This document shows positions 32,315 through 41,098 of a stretch of DNA of 64,000 bases, in pieces. This DNA is from Bacillota bacterium (GTDB lineage: Bacteria; Bacillota; Clostridia; Lachnospirales; Cellulosilyticaceae). The DNA lies in assembly GCA_023393125.1 (NCBI GenBank), contig JAEWMQ010000092.1, positions 1-64,000 on the forward strand, given 5' to 3'. The first letter of the stretch is position 1, and each line of letters begins with the position of its first letter. The position numbers and the translations under genes are program-made. Below the pieces are notes generated by a model that worked only from the letters and a program-made list of their open reading frames with translations, did no database searches and was not told the DNA's origin.

Positions 32315-32836
32315 TCATATTTTTTGATTTTTTAAAAAACGTTCTGTCTCTTTATCTGCTTCATGTTGGTACTTCTTTCTAGCCTTAGCACGTTTTTTTA
32401 GTTTTTGTTGGTATTTCATCTGATTGTACTTATTTTGTATGTATTTTAAAGGAACTCTTATTAGCCTTATAGCTCCTTTAATAGGAATAAGGATTAATTG
32501 ATAAAGTTTATAACACACTGCTTTGACATAATCAATAATCTTTGTCATAATTCTCATAAAAATAATACTAAAGGTTAAGAAGTAAAGGGTTGCTCCTAAA
32601 ATAATACCAATAAAAATATATGGTCTTATGTCTGCATAATTACATACGTAAAGCATATAAAAGCCTGTAAAACCACAAAAAATCCAATACAACATATCTT
32701 CAAGTTGTACGAAGAAATTAGGATGCTTTATAATCTTCCTCATAATTCTTACTAAGTCGAATACAATTCCCATCATAATCCCTATTTCCACCGAAGTGAT
32801 AAAGAGCCTGACTTGACTATTTATAATTTGATTCAT
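32315..32836 (-). CDS. yabQ: Spore cortex biosynthesis protein YabQ
   Basis: A 173-residue membrane protein with about four hydrophobic segments in the first 110 residues, then a strongly basic cytoplasmic tail (KYQQKLKKRAKARKKYQ). YabQ is needed for spore cortex assembly and is a mother-cell membrane protein in Bacillus. It follows yabP by 12 bases. Recognition rests on order yabP-yabQ-divIC, the size and the hydrophobic pattern. Confidence 0.88.
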   Translation of the reverse strand: MNQIINSQVRLFITSVEIGIMMGIVFDLVRIMRKIIKHPNFFVQLEDMLYWIFCGFTGFYMLYVCNYADIRPYIFIGIILGATLYFLTFSIIFMRIMTKIIDYVKAVCYKLYQLILIPIKGAIRLIRVPLKYIQNKYNQMKYQQKLKKRAKARKKYQHEADKETERFLKNQKI

Positions 32837-32848
32837 AAAATCACCGAC

Positions 32849-33130
32849 TTACTTAAATAGTTTCGACATAATCGCACCCTTTTTCTTACCTTGGCCTTGA
32901 TTATTATGATAAACAATTTCATCAACTGTTCCTTCTACAATCACTTCTCCATCATCAATGTTCATTTTTATGATATGAAGTCCATCTCCTTTAATATCCA
33001 AATACCCTTTTCCAGTTTCTAATTCTATAACTTCTTCATCAAAAGAAAAAACTTCTGTTACACCCGTAATAGATAGCTTTTCTCTATCTATTAAAGTCAG
33101 CATGTGTTTTCGTCCTAGCTTTTCTTCCAT
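32849..33130 (-). CDS. yabP: Sporulation protein YabP
   Basis: A 93-residue YabP/YqfC-family protein (LTLIDREKLSITGVTEVFSFDEE, then TGKGYLDIKGDGLHIIKMNID). It forms a mother-cell complex with YabQ in cortex formation. I place the start at ATG 33130: the in-frame ATG at 33139 overlaps the AAAGGA ribosome binding site, whereas 33130 has nine bases of spacing. It starts 62 bases after rqcP. Confidence 0.9.
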   Translation of the reverse strand: MEEKLGRKHMLTLIDREKLSITGVTEVFSFDEEVIELETGKGYLDIKGDGLHIIKMNIDDGEVIVEGTVDEIVYHNNQGQGKKKGAIMSKLFK

Positions 33131-33192
33131 TTTAATCATCCTTTCATCTTATAGCTTTCTATAACTATTTATATGAAAGGAAATCATAATTA

Positions 33193-33432
33193 TTACAAAA
33201 TACGGTACAAGTTATCGGTTTCCTCTTTTTTCACATGCTCTTTAATTTCTAACACTTGATATTTAGTAGTTTGCGTGCCAAAACGAATCTCTATAATATC
33301 TCCTACTTTTACATCTATTCCTGGTTTTGCTAGTTTATCATTAACCATTACCCTGCCGCTATCACATGCTTCTTGAGCAATTGTTCTTCTTTTAATGATA
33401 CGACTAAGCTTCAAGTATTTATCTATACGCAT
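33193..33432 (-). CDS. rqcP: S4-domain ribosome quality-control protein RqcP (YabO)
   Basis: A 79-residue RNA-binding protein consisting of an S4 domain (MRIDKYLKLSRIIKRRTIAQE, then GRVMVNDKLAKPGIDVKVGD). RqcP works with RqcH to add alanine tails to nascent chains on obstructed 50S subunits. The start is ATG 33432 with GGAGG five bases ahead; an upstream ATG falls within the ribosome binding site. The order mazG-(hup)-rqcP-yabP matches Bacillus yabN-yabO-yabP. Confidence 0.9.
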   Translation of the reverse strand: MRIDKYLKLSRIIKRRTIAQEACDSGRVMVNDKLAKPGIDVKVGDIIEIRFGTQTTKYQVLEIKEHVKKEETDNLYRIL

Positions 33433-33449
33433 CTTATCCTCCATTTTAG

Positions 33450-33477
33450 AAAAAAAAAACCTACACTAACAGTGTAG
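33450..33477 (-). terminator. Terminator after hup
   Basis: CTACACT (33461-33467) pairs with AGTGTAG (33471-33477) around a 3-base loop, followed on the minus strand by a run of T (33460-33451). It separates highly expressed hup from rqcP. Confidence 0.88.
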
Positions 33478-33489
33478 ATTTTTTATATA

Positions 33490-33768
33490 TTAGTTACCTT
33501 TAACAACATCTTTTAAAGCTTTACCAGGTTTGAATTTAGGTGCTTTTCCACCTGGGATTGGCATTTCTTCATTTGTTTTTGGATTTCTACCTACACGTGG
33601 TTTACGTTCTGTAACTTCAAATGTTCCAAAACCAACTAGTTGAATTTTTCCCCCAGCTTGAAGTTCTTCCATTACAACATCTTCAAAAGCTTTAAGTGCT
33701 TTTTCAGCATCTTTTTTGCTGATTTCTGCCTTTGCAGACATAGCAGCTACTAATTCAGATTTGTTCAT
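33490..33768 (-). CDS. hup: HU family DNA-binding protein
   Basis: A 92-residue histone-like protein. The beta-arm signature GFGTFEVTERKPRVGRNP and the proline-containing tip (EEMPIPGGK) are intact. HU bends and compacts DNA as a dimer. An AGGAGG site and a dedicated terminator suggest high expression. It sits between mazG and rqcP, where Bacillus has no hup, although this insertion is common in Clostridia. Confidence 0.96.
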   Translation of the reverse strand: MNKSELVAAMSAKAEISKKDAEKALKAFEDVVMEELQAGGKIQLVGFGTFEVTERKPRVGRNPKTNEEMPIPGGKAPKFKPGKALKDVVKGN

Positions 33769-33827
33769 TATTTGTTCCTCCTCTATTCATGTTCTTAACA
33801 TGGATATATGTATTGAAAATTTTAGGT

Positions 33828-34544
33828 TCAATCTTTCGTAACCCTTGAATTTTCAATATATCTAAATCTATTTATAAACTTTTCCGTTGACTTTGTCAAG
33901 GCAAATTCAGCATTTATCTCAAAAAAAGTGGATAATTTTACTATAGCAAACAGTATTTCACCTATTTTTTCCTCATTTTGTACAATATCCCCTTGTTTTA
34001 CAGTATCTTTTAGGCAATTCAGTTCATTGATTAGTTGCTCTAAATCCTCTAAAATATCTTTATTTACAGCACCATTTTTTATAGCTTTCTTTTGTACTTT
34101 TTGTGTTCTAACTAAGGCTGGTAACGTCTTAGCTACTCGGTCCATAGACTCTACTAAACTTGTTTCATTTTTTTCTTTCTGCTTGAGTTCTTCCCAATTA
34201 GCTAATACTTCCTCGGAACTTTGCACCTTTGTATCTTTAAAAACATGGGGATGTCTATATACTAGTTTGTGGGCTAAGTCATGGATTACCTCTTCTAAGG
34301 TAAACTCATTATCTTCTTTTGCAATTTGTGCATGCATCAATACTTGCAATAATACATCCCCTAGTTCTTCTCTCATCAGGGGTATATCATTATTTTGTAA
34401 AGCTTCTATAAGCTCATAGCTTTCTTCTAATAAACAAGGCGTAAGTGATTCATGTGTTTGTTCTCTATCCCAAGGACACCCGTCCTTACTTCTTAGTTTT
34501 TCAATGATTGCTACTAAATCATTATAGCTATATAAGGGATCCAT
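33828..34544 (-). CDS. mazG: Nucleoside triphosphate pyrophosphohydrolase MazG
   Basis: A 238-residue MazG. The all-alpha NTP-PPase core has CPWDREQTHESL, then the magnesium-binding EESYEL and EELGDVLLQ motifs; a second degenerate helical repeat fills the C-terminus. It clears non-canonical NTPs. The start is ATG 34544, seven bases after AGAGGAG. Bacillus YabN carries an extra N-terminal methylase-like domain that is absent here, as is the spoVB-like gene usually found between spoVT and mazG. Confidence 0.93.
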   Translation of the reverse strand: MDPLYSYNDLVAIIEKLRSKDGCPWDREQTHESLTPCLLEESYELIEALQNNDIPLMREELGDVLLQVLMHAQIAKEDNEFTLEEVIHDLAHKLVYRHPHVFKDTKVQSSEEVLANWEELKQKEKNETSLVESMDRVAKTLPALVRTQKVQKKAIKNGAVNKDILEDLEQLINELNCLKDTVKQGDIVQNEEKIGEILFAIVKLSTFFEINAEFALTKSTEKFINRFRYIENSRVTKD

Positions 34545-34562
34545 TTTCTTTCTCCTCTGCAT

Positions 34563-34807
34563 TCAATTTAATTTGCTTATTGCTTTATTTTATCACACTA
34601 AACTTCTGTGTACTACAAGTAAAACGACTCTTACACCCAACTTTATATCACATCTTACTAGCTATCTACAGTCCTTGTCAGCTCATTAAACCCTTCTTTT
34701 TCACGCGAATATAATAGCCCTTCACTCTATTAAACAGTTTACTATTAGACGTGGTAAAGAAGCAAACAGGCTGAATTCTACTGTATGCCATTACTTATTC
34801 ATAAAAT
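34563..34807. other. Gene-free stretch upstream of mazG
   Basis: AT-rich; I see no reading frame with a ribosome binding site and no clear structured RNA. It should contain the mazG promoter (a TAAAAT near 34590 on the minus strand is a weak -10 candidate without a good -35). Confidence 0.4.
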
Positions 34808-34851
34808 AAAAGTCAGTAACTTAATCAATGACGCTTAAGTTACTGACTTTT
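34808..34851 (-). terminator. Terminator after spoVT
   Basis: A perfect 17-bp stem (34808-34824 with 34835-34851) followed on the minus strand by ATTTTAT, four bases after the spoVT stop. Confidence 0.85.
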
Positions 34852-34854
34852 GTT

Positions 34855-35406
34855 TTATTGTTCCATCTGTTTACCTATAAACCCAGAAGCAGAATAAGCT
34901 AGCTTTTCTTCTACCTCTCCCATAGCATTGTTTTTATTAGCTGAAAGAAAAATAACAGCTCCTATAGCATCACCTTCACAAATAATAGGTGAAATCACTT
35001 CTGAGTAATAACTTTCTGTATTTCCTTCTAAAAGAATAGGTACAAATTTTGCATCATCTTTAGTTGCTTTAAAAATAGAACGTCCTTGAATAATCTTTTC
35101 TAAATGACTACTAATACTTTTATCTAAAAATTCCTTTTTAGAGCCGCCGGCCACAGCAATAACTTGATCTTTATCAGCAATACAGGTAATATGTCCTGTT
35201 GCTTGCGCTAAGGCATCTGCATATTCTTTTACAAAAGAGCTCAGTTCACCCACCGGAGAGTACTTCTTTAAAATAACTTGTCCTTCATTGTCTGTAAAGA
35301 TTTCTAAGGGATCCCCTTCTCTAATACGTAATGTGCGTCTAATTTCTTTAGGGATAACGACACGACCTAAGTCATCTATTCGTCTAACGATGCCTGTTGC
35401 TTTCAA
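34855..35406 (-). CDS. spoVT: Stage V sporulation protein T (AbrB-type regulator)
   Basis: A 183-residue transcription regulator. The N-terminal swapped-hairpin AbrB domain (VRRIDDLGRVVIPKEIRR) binds DNA, and a C-terminal GAF-like domain (about 60-180) follows. SpoVT modulates sigma-G genes in the forespore. The start is TTG 35406 (product begins MKATGIV), nine bases after AGGAGG; an earlier TTG at 35433 lies before that site. A sigma-G-like promoter is visible at 35469-35497. Confidence 0.95.
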   Translation of the reverse strand: MKATGIVRRIDDLGRVVIPKEIRRTLRIREGDPLEIFTDNEGQVILKKYSPVGELSSFVKEYADALAQATGHITCIADKDQVIAVAGGSKKEFLDKSISSHLEKIIQGRSIFKATKDDAKFVPILLEGNTESYYSEVISPIICEGDAIGAVIFLSANKNNAMGEVEEKLAYSASGFIGKQMEQ

Positions 35407-35468
35407 AAGAAACAACCTCCTTAATAATGTCAAATTGATGATATATAGCTTTAACTATAATTTACAAT

Positions 35469-35497
35469 TATTATGCTACATATCTAGAATTCTATAC
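35469..35497 (-). promoter_or_regulatory. Sigma-G-like promoter of spoVT
   Basis: Minus-strand GTATA (35497-35493), 17 bases, then CATAATA (35475-35469), about 63 bases before the TTG start. This fits the forespore consensus GHATR-N17/18-CATWHTA, and Bacillus spoVT is known to be sigma-G dependent. Confidence 0.6.
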
Positions 35498-35560
35498 ATG
35501 GTACTCCTTGCTTTCGTCTTATATAATAAATTATTACCATTATTATTAAAACTCATTCAA

Positions 35561-35598
35561 AAAAAGAATCAAATCATAAAAATGATTTGATTCTTTTT
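35561..35598 (-). terminator. Terminator after the mfd-prsA-like unit
   Basis: A perfect 17-bp stem (35561-35577 with 35582-35598) that overlaps the stop codon of the foldase gene. The T-rich stem end is followed by more T on the minus strand. Confidence 0.85.
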
Positions 35599-36607
35599 AA
35601 GAGTCCTCACCTAGCTTCATAATATGAACATTTTCATAGGCTTCAGTTTTTTCAACTTTGTATGTTTCACTAAGCTCTGATAATTCTCGATTAACAAAAT
35701 CCTGCTGAATCTTCTTAGTAGCAGCTTCTTCCATTTGTACTTCATCTGTATCATTAATAGCTTCTACTTTAACAATCTCATAACCCATGCTAGTTTCTAC
35801 AAGCTTTGGATAAACTGTTCCTACAGTTGCTTCATTAAATACTATTTCTTCTAGGCTTTCTTCCATTTCTCCTCTTTTAAAGGTATAACGGCCATCGTTT
35901 TTACTTACAGCAACATCCTCAGAATATTTCTTAGCAAGCACTATTAAATCTTCACCATTTATTGCTTGTTTTAAAATATCTTCTGCTTTTTGCTTTGCTT
36001 CGTCATCCTTATCTGAAGGTAATGCATTCCCTTGCTCATCTTTATTCTTAATGAGTACATGTGTTATAGTAGCACTGGGTGCAAATTCCCCTTCTTCTTC
36101 AATAGTTTGCCTAGCTTCTTTAAGTTCCTCTTCATTAGGAATGTAAGTTTCTCCTAATCGACTAACAACCTTTTCTTCTAACTTTCCGTATTCTAAGAAC
36201 TTTTCATAATCTTTTTGTTTAATACCATAAGTTGTTACAAACTCTTTGTTTGTCTCTACATAGTTTTTAGCAGATTCTTTGATGGCACTCTTTTCTTCTT
36301 TTGTAAGATTAATACCTGTTTCTTCTGCTTTTTGTTTTACTGCTACATAATAGGTTATGGATTTAAGAGCACTTTCCTTTGCGAATTCTTCTGGTGTCTT
36401 TCCTTCTATAGGATCAACATCCCATATGTCAGGTACAATACTCTCTAGACCACGCTGTGTTGACCATAAGAAAATACGATATAAGGGTTCTGATACCTTT
36501 TCATTGTTAATAGTGGCTACTATTGTTTCTTTGGCGCAACCAGTTAGCCCTAAAGCCATAATACTTGCTAATACTAGCACAATTAAGGTTCTACTGATGC
36601 TCTTCAC
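35597..36607 (-). CDS. Peptidylprolyl isomerase lipoprotein, PrsA/SurA-like
   Basis: A 336-residue exported foldase. The signal peptide ends in the lipobox LTGC (Cys24). A SurA-type helical N-terminal region (40-165) precedes a parvulin domain (about 166-285: ATITHVLIKNK, AKKYSEDVAVSKNDGRY, FKRGEM, TSMGYEIVKVE). It likely helps secreted proteins fold outside the membrane. The start codon is GTG 36607, preceded by AAGGAG. It lies 53 bases after mfd and is probably co-transcribed with pth-mfd. Confidence 0.88.
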   Translation of the reverse strand: MKSISRTLIVLVLASIMALGLTGCAKETIVATINNEKVSEPLYRIFLWSTQRGLESIVPDIWDVDPIEGKTPEEFAKESALKSITYYVAVKQKAEETGINLTKEEKSAIKESAKNYVETNKEFVTTYGIKQKDYEKFLEYGKLEEKVVSRLGETYIPNEEELKEARQTIEEEGEFAPSATITHVLIKNKDEQGNALPSDKDDEAKQKAEDILKQAINGEDLIVLAKKYSEDVAVSKNDGRYTFKRGEMEESLEEIVFNEATVGTVYPKLVETSMGYEIVKVEAINDTDEVQMEEAATKKIQQDFVNRELSELSETYKVEKTEAYENVHIMKLGEDS

Positions 36608-36660
36608 GTTTCTCTCTCCTTATGCACTTCCTTATTCTTCTTGTAACCTATTATAGCTTA

Positions 36661-39600
36661 TTATGGCTCACTCTTCAATTTTTTGAGTAGATGTAATATA
36701 TTTTTAATATTACTAAGTAGTTCCTTTTTCCCTACTTCTTCTAGGTTTGCTTTAAAAGCAGGTTCCTTTCCTCCTACAAACTTTAGATTTCTACCATATT
36801 CTTTAAGTATTTCTGGTACTTTCTCTGCATTAAGAGGTGCATTTTCTTTAAATTTAAAAGTTACATGTTTGTCATTTTCAGAAACTAAAATAATATATAA
36901 CTCATGTGCCATTGCTTTAATATAAGCTATATCTAATAAATTATATACGGTAGATGGAATATTCCCATAACGATCTTCAATCTCTTCTTGAACATCTAAA
37001 TAGTCTGTTTCATTTTTAATAGAGGCAATCTTTTTATAAATATCTAGTTTTTGTACTTCATCTGGAATATAGCTACCTGGAATATACGCATTTAACTTGA
37101 TTTCTATAGTTGTTTCGTATTCTTCTGGTATCTCTTCTCCTCTTTCTTCACTCACTACTTCTGCTAGCATTTTGCAATACAAATCATATCCTATAGACTC
37201 CATATGGCCATGTTGTTGAGCACCTAATAAATTACCTGCTCCTCTAATTTCTAAGTCTCTCATGGCAATTTTAAACCCAGCTCCTAGCTCAGTAAACTGC
37301 TTAATGGCTTGAAGGCGCTTTTCAGCTACCTCTTTCAGCACCTTATCTTTCTGATACATCAAATAAGCATAACCCATACGATTTGAACGCCCAACACGTC
37401 CACGAAGCTGATAAAGCTGACTAAGCCCCATACGATCTGCATGGTTCATAATAATCGTATTTGCATTAGAAATATCAAGGCCTGTTTCAATAATAGTTGT
37501 ACATACTAAAACATCAATTTCTCCTTGTATAAAGCTTAACATGATTTGTTCAAGTTCTCTTTCACTCATCTGTCCATGTGCAAAAGCTACCCTCGCTTTA
37601 GGGATTAACTCTTGAATAGTATGAGCTTTTTCTTCTATATCTTTCACTTGATTATGCAAGAAGTATACTTGCCCACCTCTAGCTAACTCTCTATTAATTG
37701 CATCTTTAATAAAGTCTTCACTGTACTCTATCACATAAGTTTGCACAGGTTTTCTCTCAATAGGTGCTTCTTCTAAAACACTCATATCTCTAATACCAAT
37801 TAAGCTCATATGAAGTGTTCTTGGAATAGGTGTTGCTGTTAGATTCATTACATCTACTTGTGTACGGAGCTGTTTCAGTTTTTCTTTATGAGTTACACCA
37901 AAACGTTGCTCTTCGTCGATGATGACAAGGCCCAAATCTTTAAACTGTACATCCTTAGATAAAAGTCTATGGGTACCTACAATAATATCTACCTTTCCAC
38001 TCGCTAGTCCTTCTAGGCTTTTCTTAATTTGCTTAGGTGTTCTAAAACGCGAAAGTAGCTCTACGGTGATAGGATAATCTGCCATACGTTCTGCAAAGCG
38101 CTGATAGTGTTGTTGGGCTAGAATAGTAGTTGGGACGAGATATGCCACTTGTTTACTGTTTTGTACTGCCTTAAAAGCAGCACGAATAGCCACTTCCGTT
38201 TTCCCATATCCTACATCTCCACAAATAAGACGGTCCATGATTTTATCACTTTCCATGTCTTTTTTAACATCTTCAATAGCTTCTAGCTGATCCCCTGTTT
38301 CTTCATAAGGAAACATAGCTTCAAATTCTTTTTGCCAAATGCTATCTTCTTCATAACAAAAACCTCTTGAATATTGCCTTTGACTATAAAGTTTAACAAG
38401 CTCTTTCGCTATATTTTGGATAGCTCCTTTAACTTTGGCCTTAGATTTTTTCCATTCAGAACCACCTAGCTTACTTAATTTAGGTGCTTTCCCTTCTGAA
38501 CCTACATATTTTTGAACCATATCCATTTGATTGATATTAACATAAAGTACATTGTTATCTGCATACTCTATCTTTAAATTGTCCCTACTAATTCCTTCAA
38601 TGACAATTTGCTCTACCCCTTTAAATACACCAATCCCATGTTGTTCATGAACAACGTAATCTCCAGGTGCAAGTTCTAAAAAGCTTTGTATTTTAGCACC
38701 ACTATATTTCTTCTTAGACTTTTTGGTTTTCTTATCTTTTCCAAACAAATCTTTATCAGCCACTATATAAAAGCCTAAATCCTCATAGTAAAAGCCTTTC
38801 TCTAAAACGCCTTTGTAAATTAGAATTTGGCCCTTCTTAACTTCCTCTTCACTATTTTCACTGTAACTAGTAATAATTCCTCTTTCTTCTAGTTCACTCA
38901 TCAAACGTAGTGATTTCGCTTTTACACCTGATAAGATGATAACTCTTTTATTATCCTTCTTCCATTCTTTTAGGTCTTTCTCTAAAAGTTCAAGGTTCTT
39001 ATAAAAAGTATTATTTTCGTGTACTTTAAGTGCCAAAGTATAGGCTACATCAAAATGAGCTATTTCTGCATTGAAATTCATTAAAAAGAGCTTAGTGAAT
39101 GTTTCCATGCTCTGCATTAAATGTTCATACTCAAAAATAAGCTGAATTTGTTTAGGTAAAATATGTCCATATTCAAGTCGATCTTTCATGCTCATCCCAT
39201 ACTCTTCTAAAACCCTCTCACATCTAGCCTTAGTTTTTGCCGGTTCATCAATGATAAGCAGTGCCTCTTTAGGCAAGTAGTCTAAAATAGTGACTAATTT
39301 AATGGAGGTATACGGTATATATAGCTCTAATCCACGTGGACTAATATCATTTTGAATTTGATCGATAGCCTCTCCTACTTGTTCTTCAATTTTGAGCGCA
39401 CTTTCCTTCTTACCAACTTGCCTTAACTCTTTAGCCGTATTTTTGAGCTCTTCTCTGATAGCTGGAATAGCCTCTTTTAAAAGATCTAAATGAAAAATGA
39501 TTTCCTGATTAGGTACTATACGTATTGACTCTACCTTTTGAATTGACCGTTGTGTTTGCACGTTAAAGTTCCTTATAGAGTCAACTTCATCATCCCAAAG

Positions 39601-40203
39601 TTCTATTCTATAAGGTTCTTCATCAATCGGTGTATAAATATCTATAATCCCACCACGAATAGCAAATTGCCCCATTGCTTCTACTCGTCCAACCCGGTCA
39701 TAGCCCATTTGCACCAATTCTCGCTCTAAACGGTTAATATTAATACATTCCCCCGTTCTTATAAGCTTTGCATAGGAATCCCAGGTTTCTTTAGGGGATA
39801 ATGGGTTAAGCAAAGCCTCGACTGGAATAATAAATGCTGCATCTTCTCCTTTTTGCAAGGCTTCAATGACTTTAATACGCTGAGAAGTAATATCCATGCT
39901 GTGCACATCTGCATTATAAAACAAAATATCTCTTGATGGATAAACATATATCTTTTCTTTCCCTTTTAAAGCCATCATATCTTCTGCAATTTGCTTAACA
40001 CTTGGCTCATCATAAGTGATTATTACTAAGGGCTTTTTAGTAAAACAACCTATGCCATAAGAAAAATGGCCCTTACAAGCATCTATCATGTTTACAACTT
40101 TAACATTTTCACCATACTCTAAGTGTTCTAAAAGCTGCGTCATTCCCTTTATTTCTTTTAAAGGTTCTATAAGTCCTTTATGTTTATATCCCAAATCAAT
40201 CAC
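36661..40203 (-). CDS. mfd: Transcription-repair coupling factor Mfd
   Basis: A 1180-residue DNA translocase. It has an N-terminal UvrB-homology region, the RNA-polymerase interaction domain (VVHEQHGIGVFKGVEQI, about 505), helicase motif I GDVGYGKTE (about 650), motif II DEEQ, a TRG motif region (LRGRVGRSNRMGYAYL) and a C-terminal domain. It removes RNA polymerase stalled at lesions and recruits UvrA. The GTG start at 40203 overlaps the pth stop by four bases (GTGA), indicating coupled translation. Confidence 0.98.
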   Translation of the reverse strand: MIDLGYKHKGLIEPLKEIKGMTQLLEHLEYGENVKVVNMIDACKGHFSYGIGCFTKKPLVIITYDEPSVKQIAEDMMALKGKEKIYVYPSRDILFYNADVHSMDITSQRIKVIEALQKGEDAAFIIPVEALLNPLSPKETWDSYAKLIRTGECININRLERELVQMGYDRVGRVEAMGQFAIRGGIIDIYTPIDEEPYRIELWDDEVDSIRNFNVQTQRSIQKVESIRIVPNQEIIFHLDLLKEAIPAIREELKNTAKELRQVGKKESALKIEEQVGEAIDQIQNDISPRGLELYIPYTSIKLVTILDYLPKEALLIIDEPAKTKARCERVLEEYGMSMKDRLEYGHILPKQIQLIFEYEHLMQSMETFTKLFLMNFNAEIAHFDVAYTLALKVHENNTFYKNLELLEKDLKEWKKDNKRVIILSGVKAKSLRLMSELEERGIITSYSENSEEEVKKGQILIYKGVLEKGFYYEDLGFYIVADKDLFGKDKKTKKSKKKYSGAKIQSFLELAPGDYVVHEQHGIGVFKGVEQIVIEGISRDNLKIEYADNNVLYVNINQMDMVQKYVGSEGKAPKLSKLGGSEWKKSKAKVKGAIQNIAKELVKLYSQRQYSRGFCYEEDSIWQKEFEAMFPYEETGDQLEAIEDVKKDMESDKIMDRLICGDVGYGKTEVAIRAAFKAVQNSKQVAYLVPTTILAQQHYQRFAERMADYPITVELLSRFRTPKQIKKSLEGLASGKVDIIVGTHRLLSKDVQFKDLGLVIIDEEQRFGVTHKEKLKQLRTQVDVMNLTATPIPRTLHMSLIGIRDMSVLEEAPIERKPVQTYVIEYSEDFIKDAINRELARGGQVYFLHNQVKDIEEKAHTIQELIPKARVAFAHGQMSERELEQIMLSFIQGEIDVLVCTTIIETGLDISNANTIIMNHADRMGLSQLYQLRGRVGRSNRMGYAYLMYQKDKVLKEVAEKRLQAIKQFTELGAGFKIAMRDLEIRGAGNLLGAQQHGHMESIGYDLYCKMLAEVVSEERGEEIPEEYETTIEIKLNAYIPGSYIPDEVQKLDIYKKIASIKNETDYLDVQEEIEDRYGNIPSTVYNLLDIAYIKAMAHELYIILVSENDKHVTFKFKENAPLNAEKVPEILKEYGRNLKFVGGKEPAFKANLEEVGKKELLSNIKNILHLLKKLKSEP

Positions 40204-40772
40204 CGTCTTACTTTTAAGTTATACTTGTTCATTGCTTTATCAATACCATCTGTTACAAACATTGTTGTTGCCTCTACTGCATCCTTGCACCTTGGACCAA
40301 CAATTTTAAGATCCTCTTCTGAAAATCTACCTAATACATAATTAGCTAAGTCCCAACCTGCTGGTTTTTCTCCAACACCAAATTTTAGTCTTGAAAAATC
40401 TTGTGTACCTATGTGAGCAATAATACTTTTTATACCATTGTGCCCACCCGCACTACCATTTTTACGTAGGCGTAGTTGTCCTACTTCTAATGAAACATCG
40501 TCAAAAATAACAAATAAATCTTCATTAGCTATTTTATGAAAGTCCATACAAGCCCTTACAGCTTCACCACTTAAATTCATATAGGTTTGAGGCTTCATTA
40601 AAATAACACGCTCACCCTTTATATTACCTTCTCCAATAAGCGCTTTATATTTACTTTTCGTTACTTGTATATTATACGCTTCTCCTAAGCTATCTATCAC
40701 CTCAAAACCAATATTATGTCTTGTAGCTGCATATTGTAACCCAGGATTTCCTAGTCCTACTATTAATTTCAT
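40200..40772 (-). CDS. pth: Peptidyl-tRNA hydrolase
   Basis: A 190-residue Pth. Conserved blocks are GLGNPGLQYAATRHNIGF (with the catalytic His), MKPQTYMNLSG, DDVSLEVGQLRLR and GSAGGHNGIKSI. It recycles peptidyl-tRNA released during translation; it is spoVC in Bacillus. I use ATG 40772, six bases after AGGTGG, rather than ten codons earlier. It overlaps mfd by four bases. Confidence 0.97.
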   Translation of the reverse strand: MKLIVGLGNPGLQYAATRHNIGFEVIDSLGEAYNIQVTKSKYKALIGEGNIKGERVILMKPQTYMNLSGEAVRACMDFHKIANEDLFVIFDDVSLEVGQLRLRKNGSAGGHNGIKSIIAHIGTQDFSRLKFGVGEKPAGWDLANYVLGRFSEEDLKIVGPRCKDAVEATTMFVTDGIDKAMNKYNLKVRR

Positions 40773-41054
40773 TGTTTTCCACCTATCTTTTGTAACTACC
40801 ACACTATCTTCTCAAATTCCATATTATTTAATAGGGTAGTTCTTTATAGTTTATCGCTATTTTTATCATATCATTCTTTTTGTAAAGATATAACACCAAT
40901 ATTATATATTACAATTTCTTTTATGCAAATAGAAACCAAAGCTTTCACTCTTAACTATCTATAAACTTGTCTCTTAATGTGTTTAGATAAGAACTTTCGC
41001 TATAAGCTTACTTAAAGATAAAAATATGACTTTACGAAAACAATATTTTCTACC

Positions 41055-41090
41055 AAAAAAAAAGAGATAACCCTTAAAAGGATTATCTCT
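41055..41090 (-). terminator. Terminator after prs
   Basis: AGAGATAA-C-CCTT (41063-41075) pairs with AAGG-A-TTATCTCT (41078-41090) with one mismatch, followed on the minus strand by a run of nine T. It ends the glmU-prs unit. Confidence 0.88.
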
Positions 41091-41098
41091 CTTTTACT

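Noticed and set aside
33140..33192. Sigma-E promoter before yabP
   Set aside because: Only a loose match (TCATATA and CTATAAGAT); too degenerate to call.
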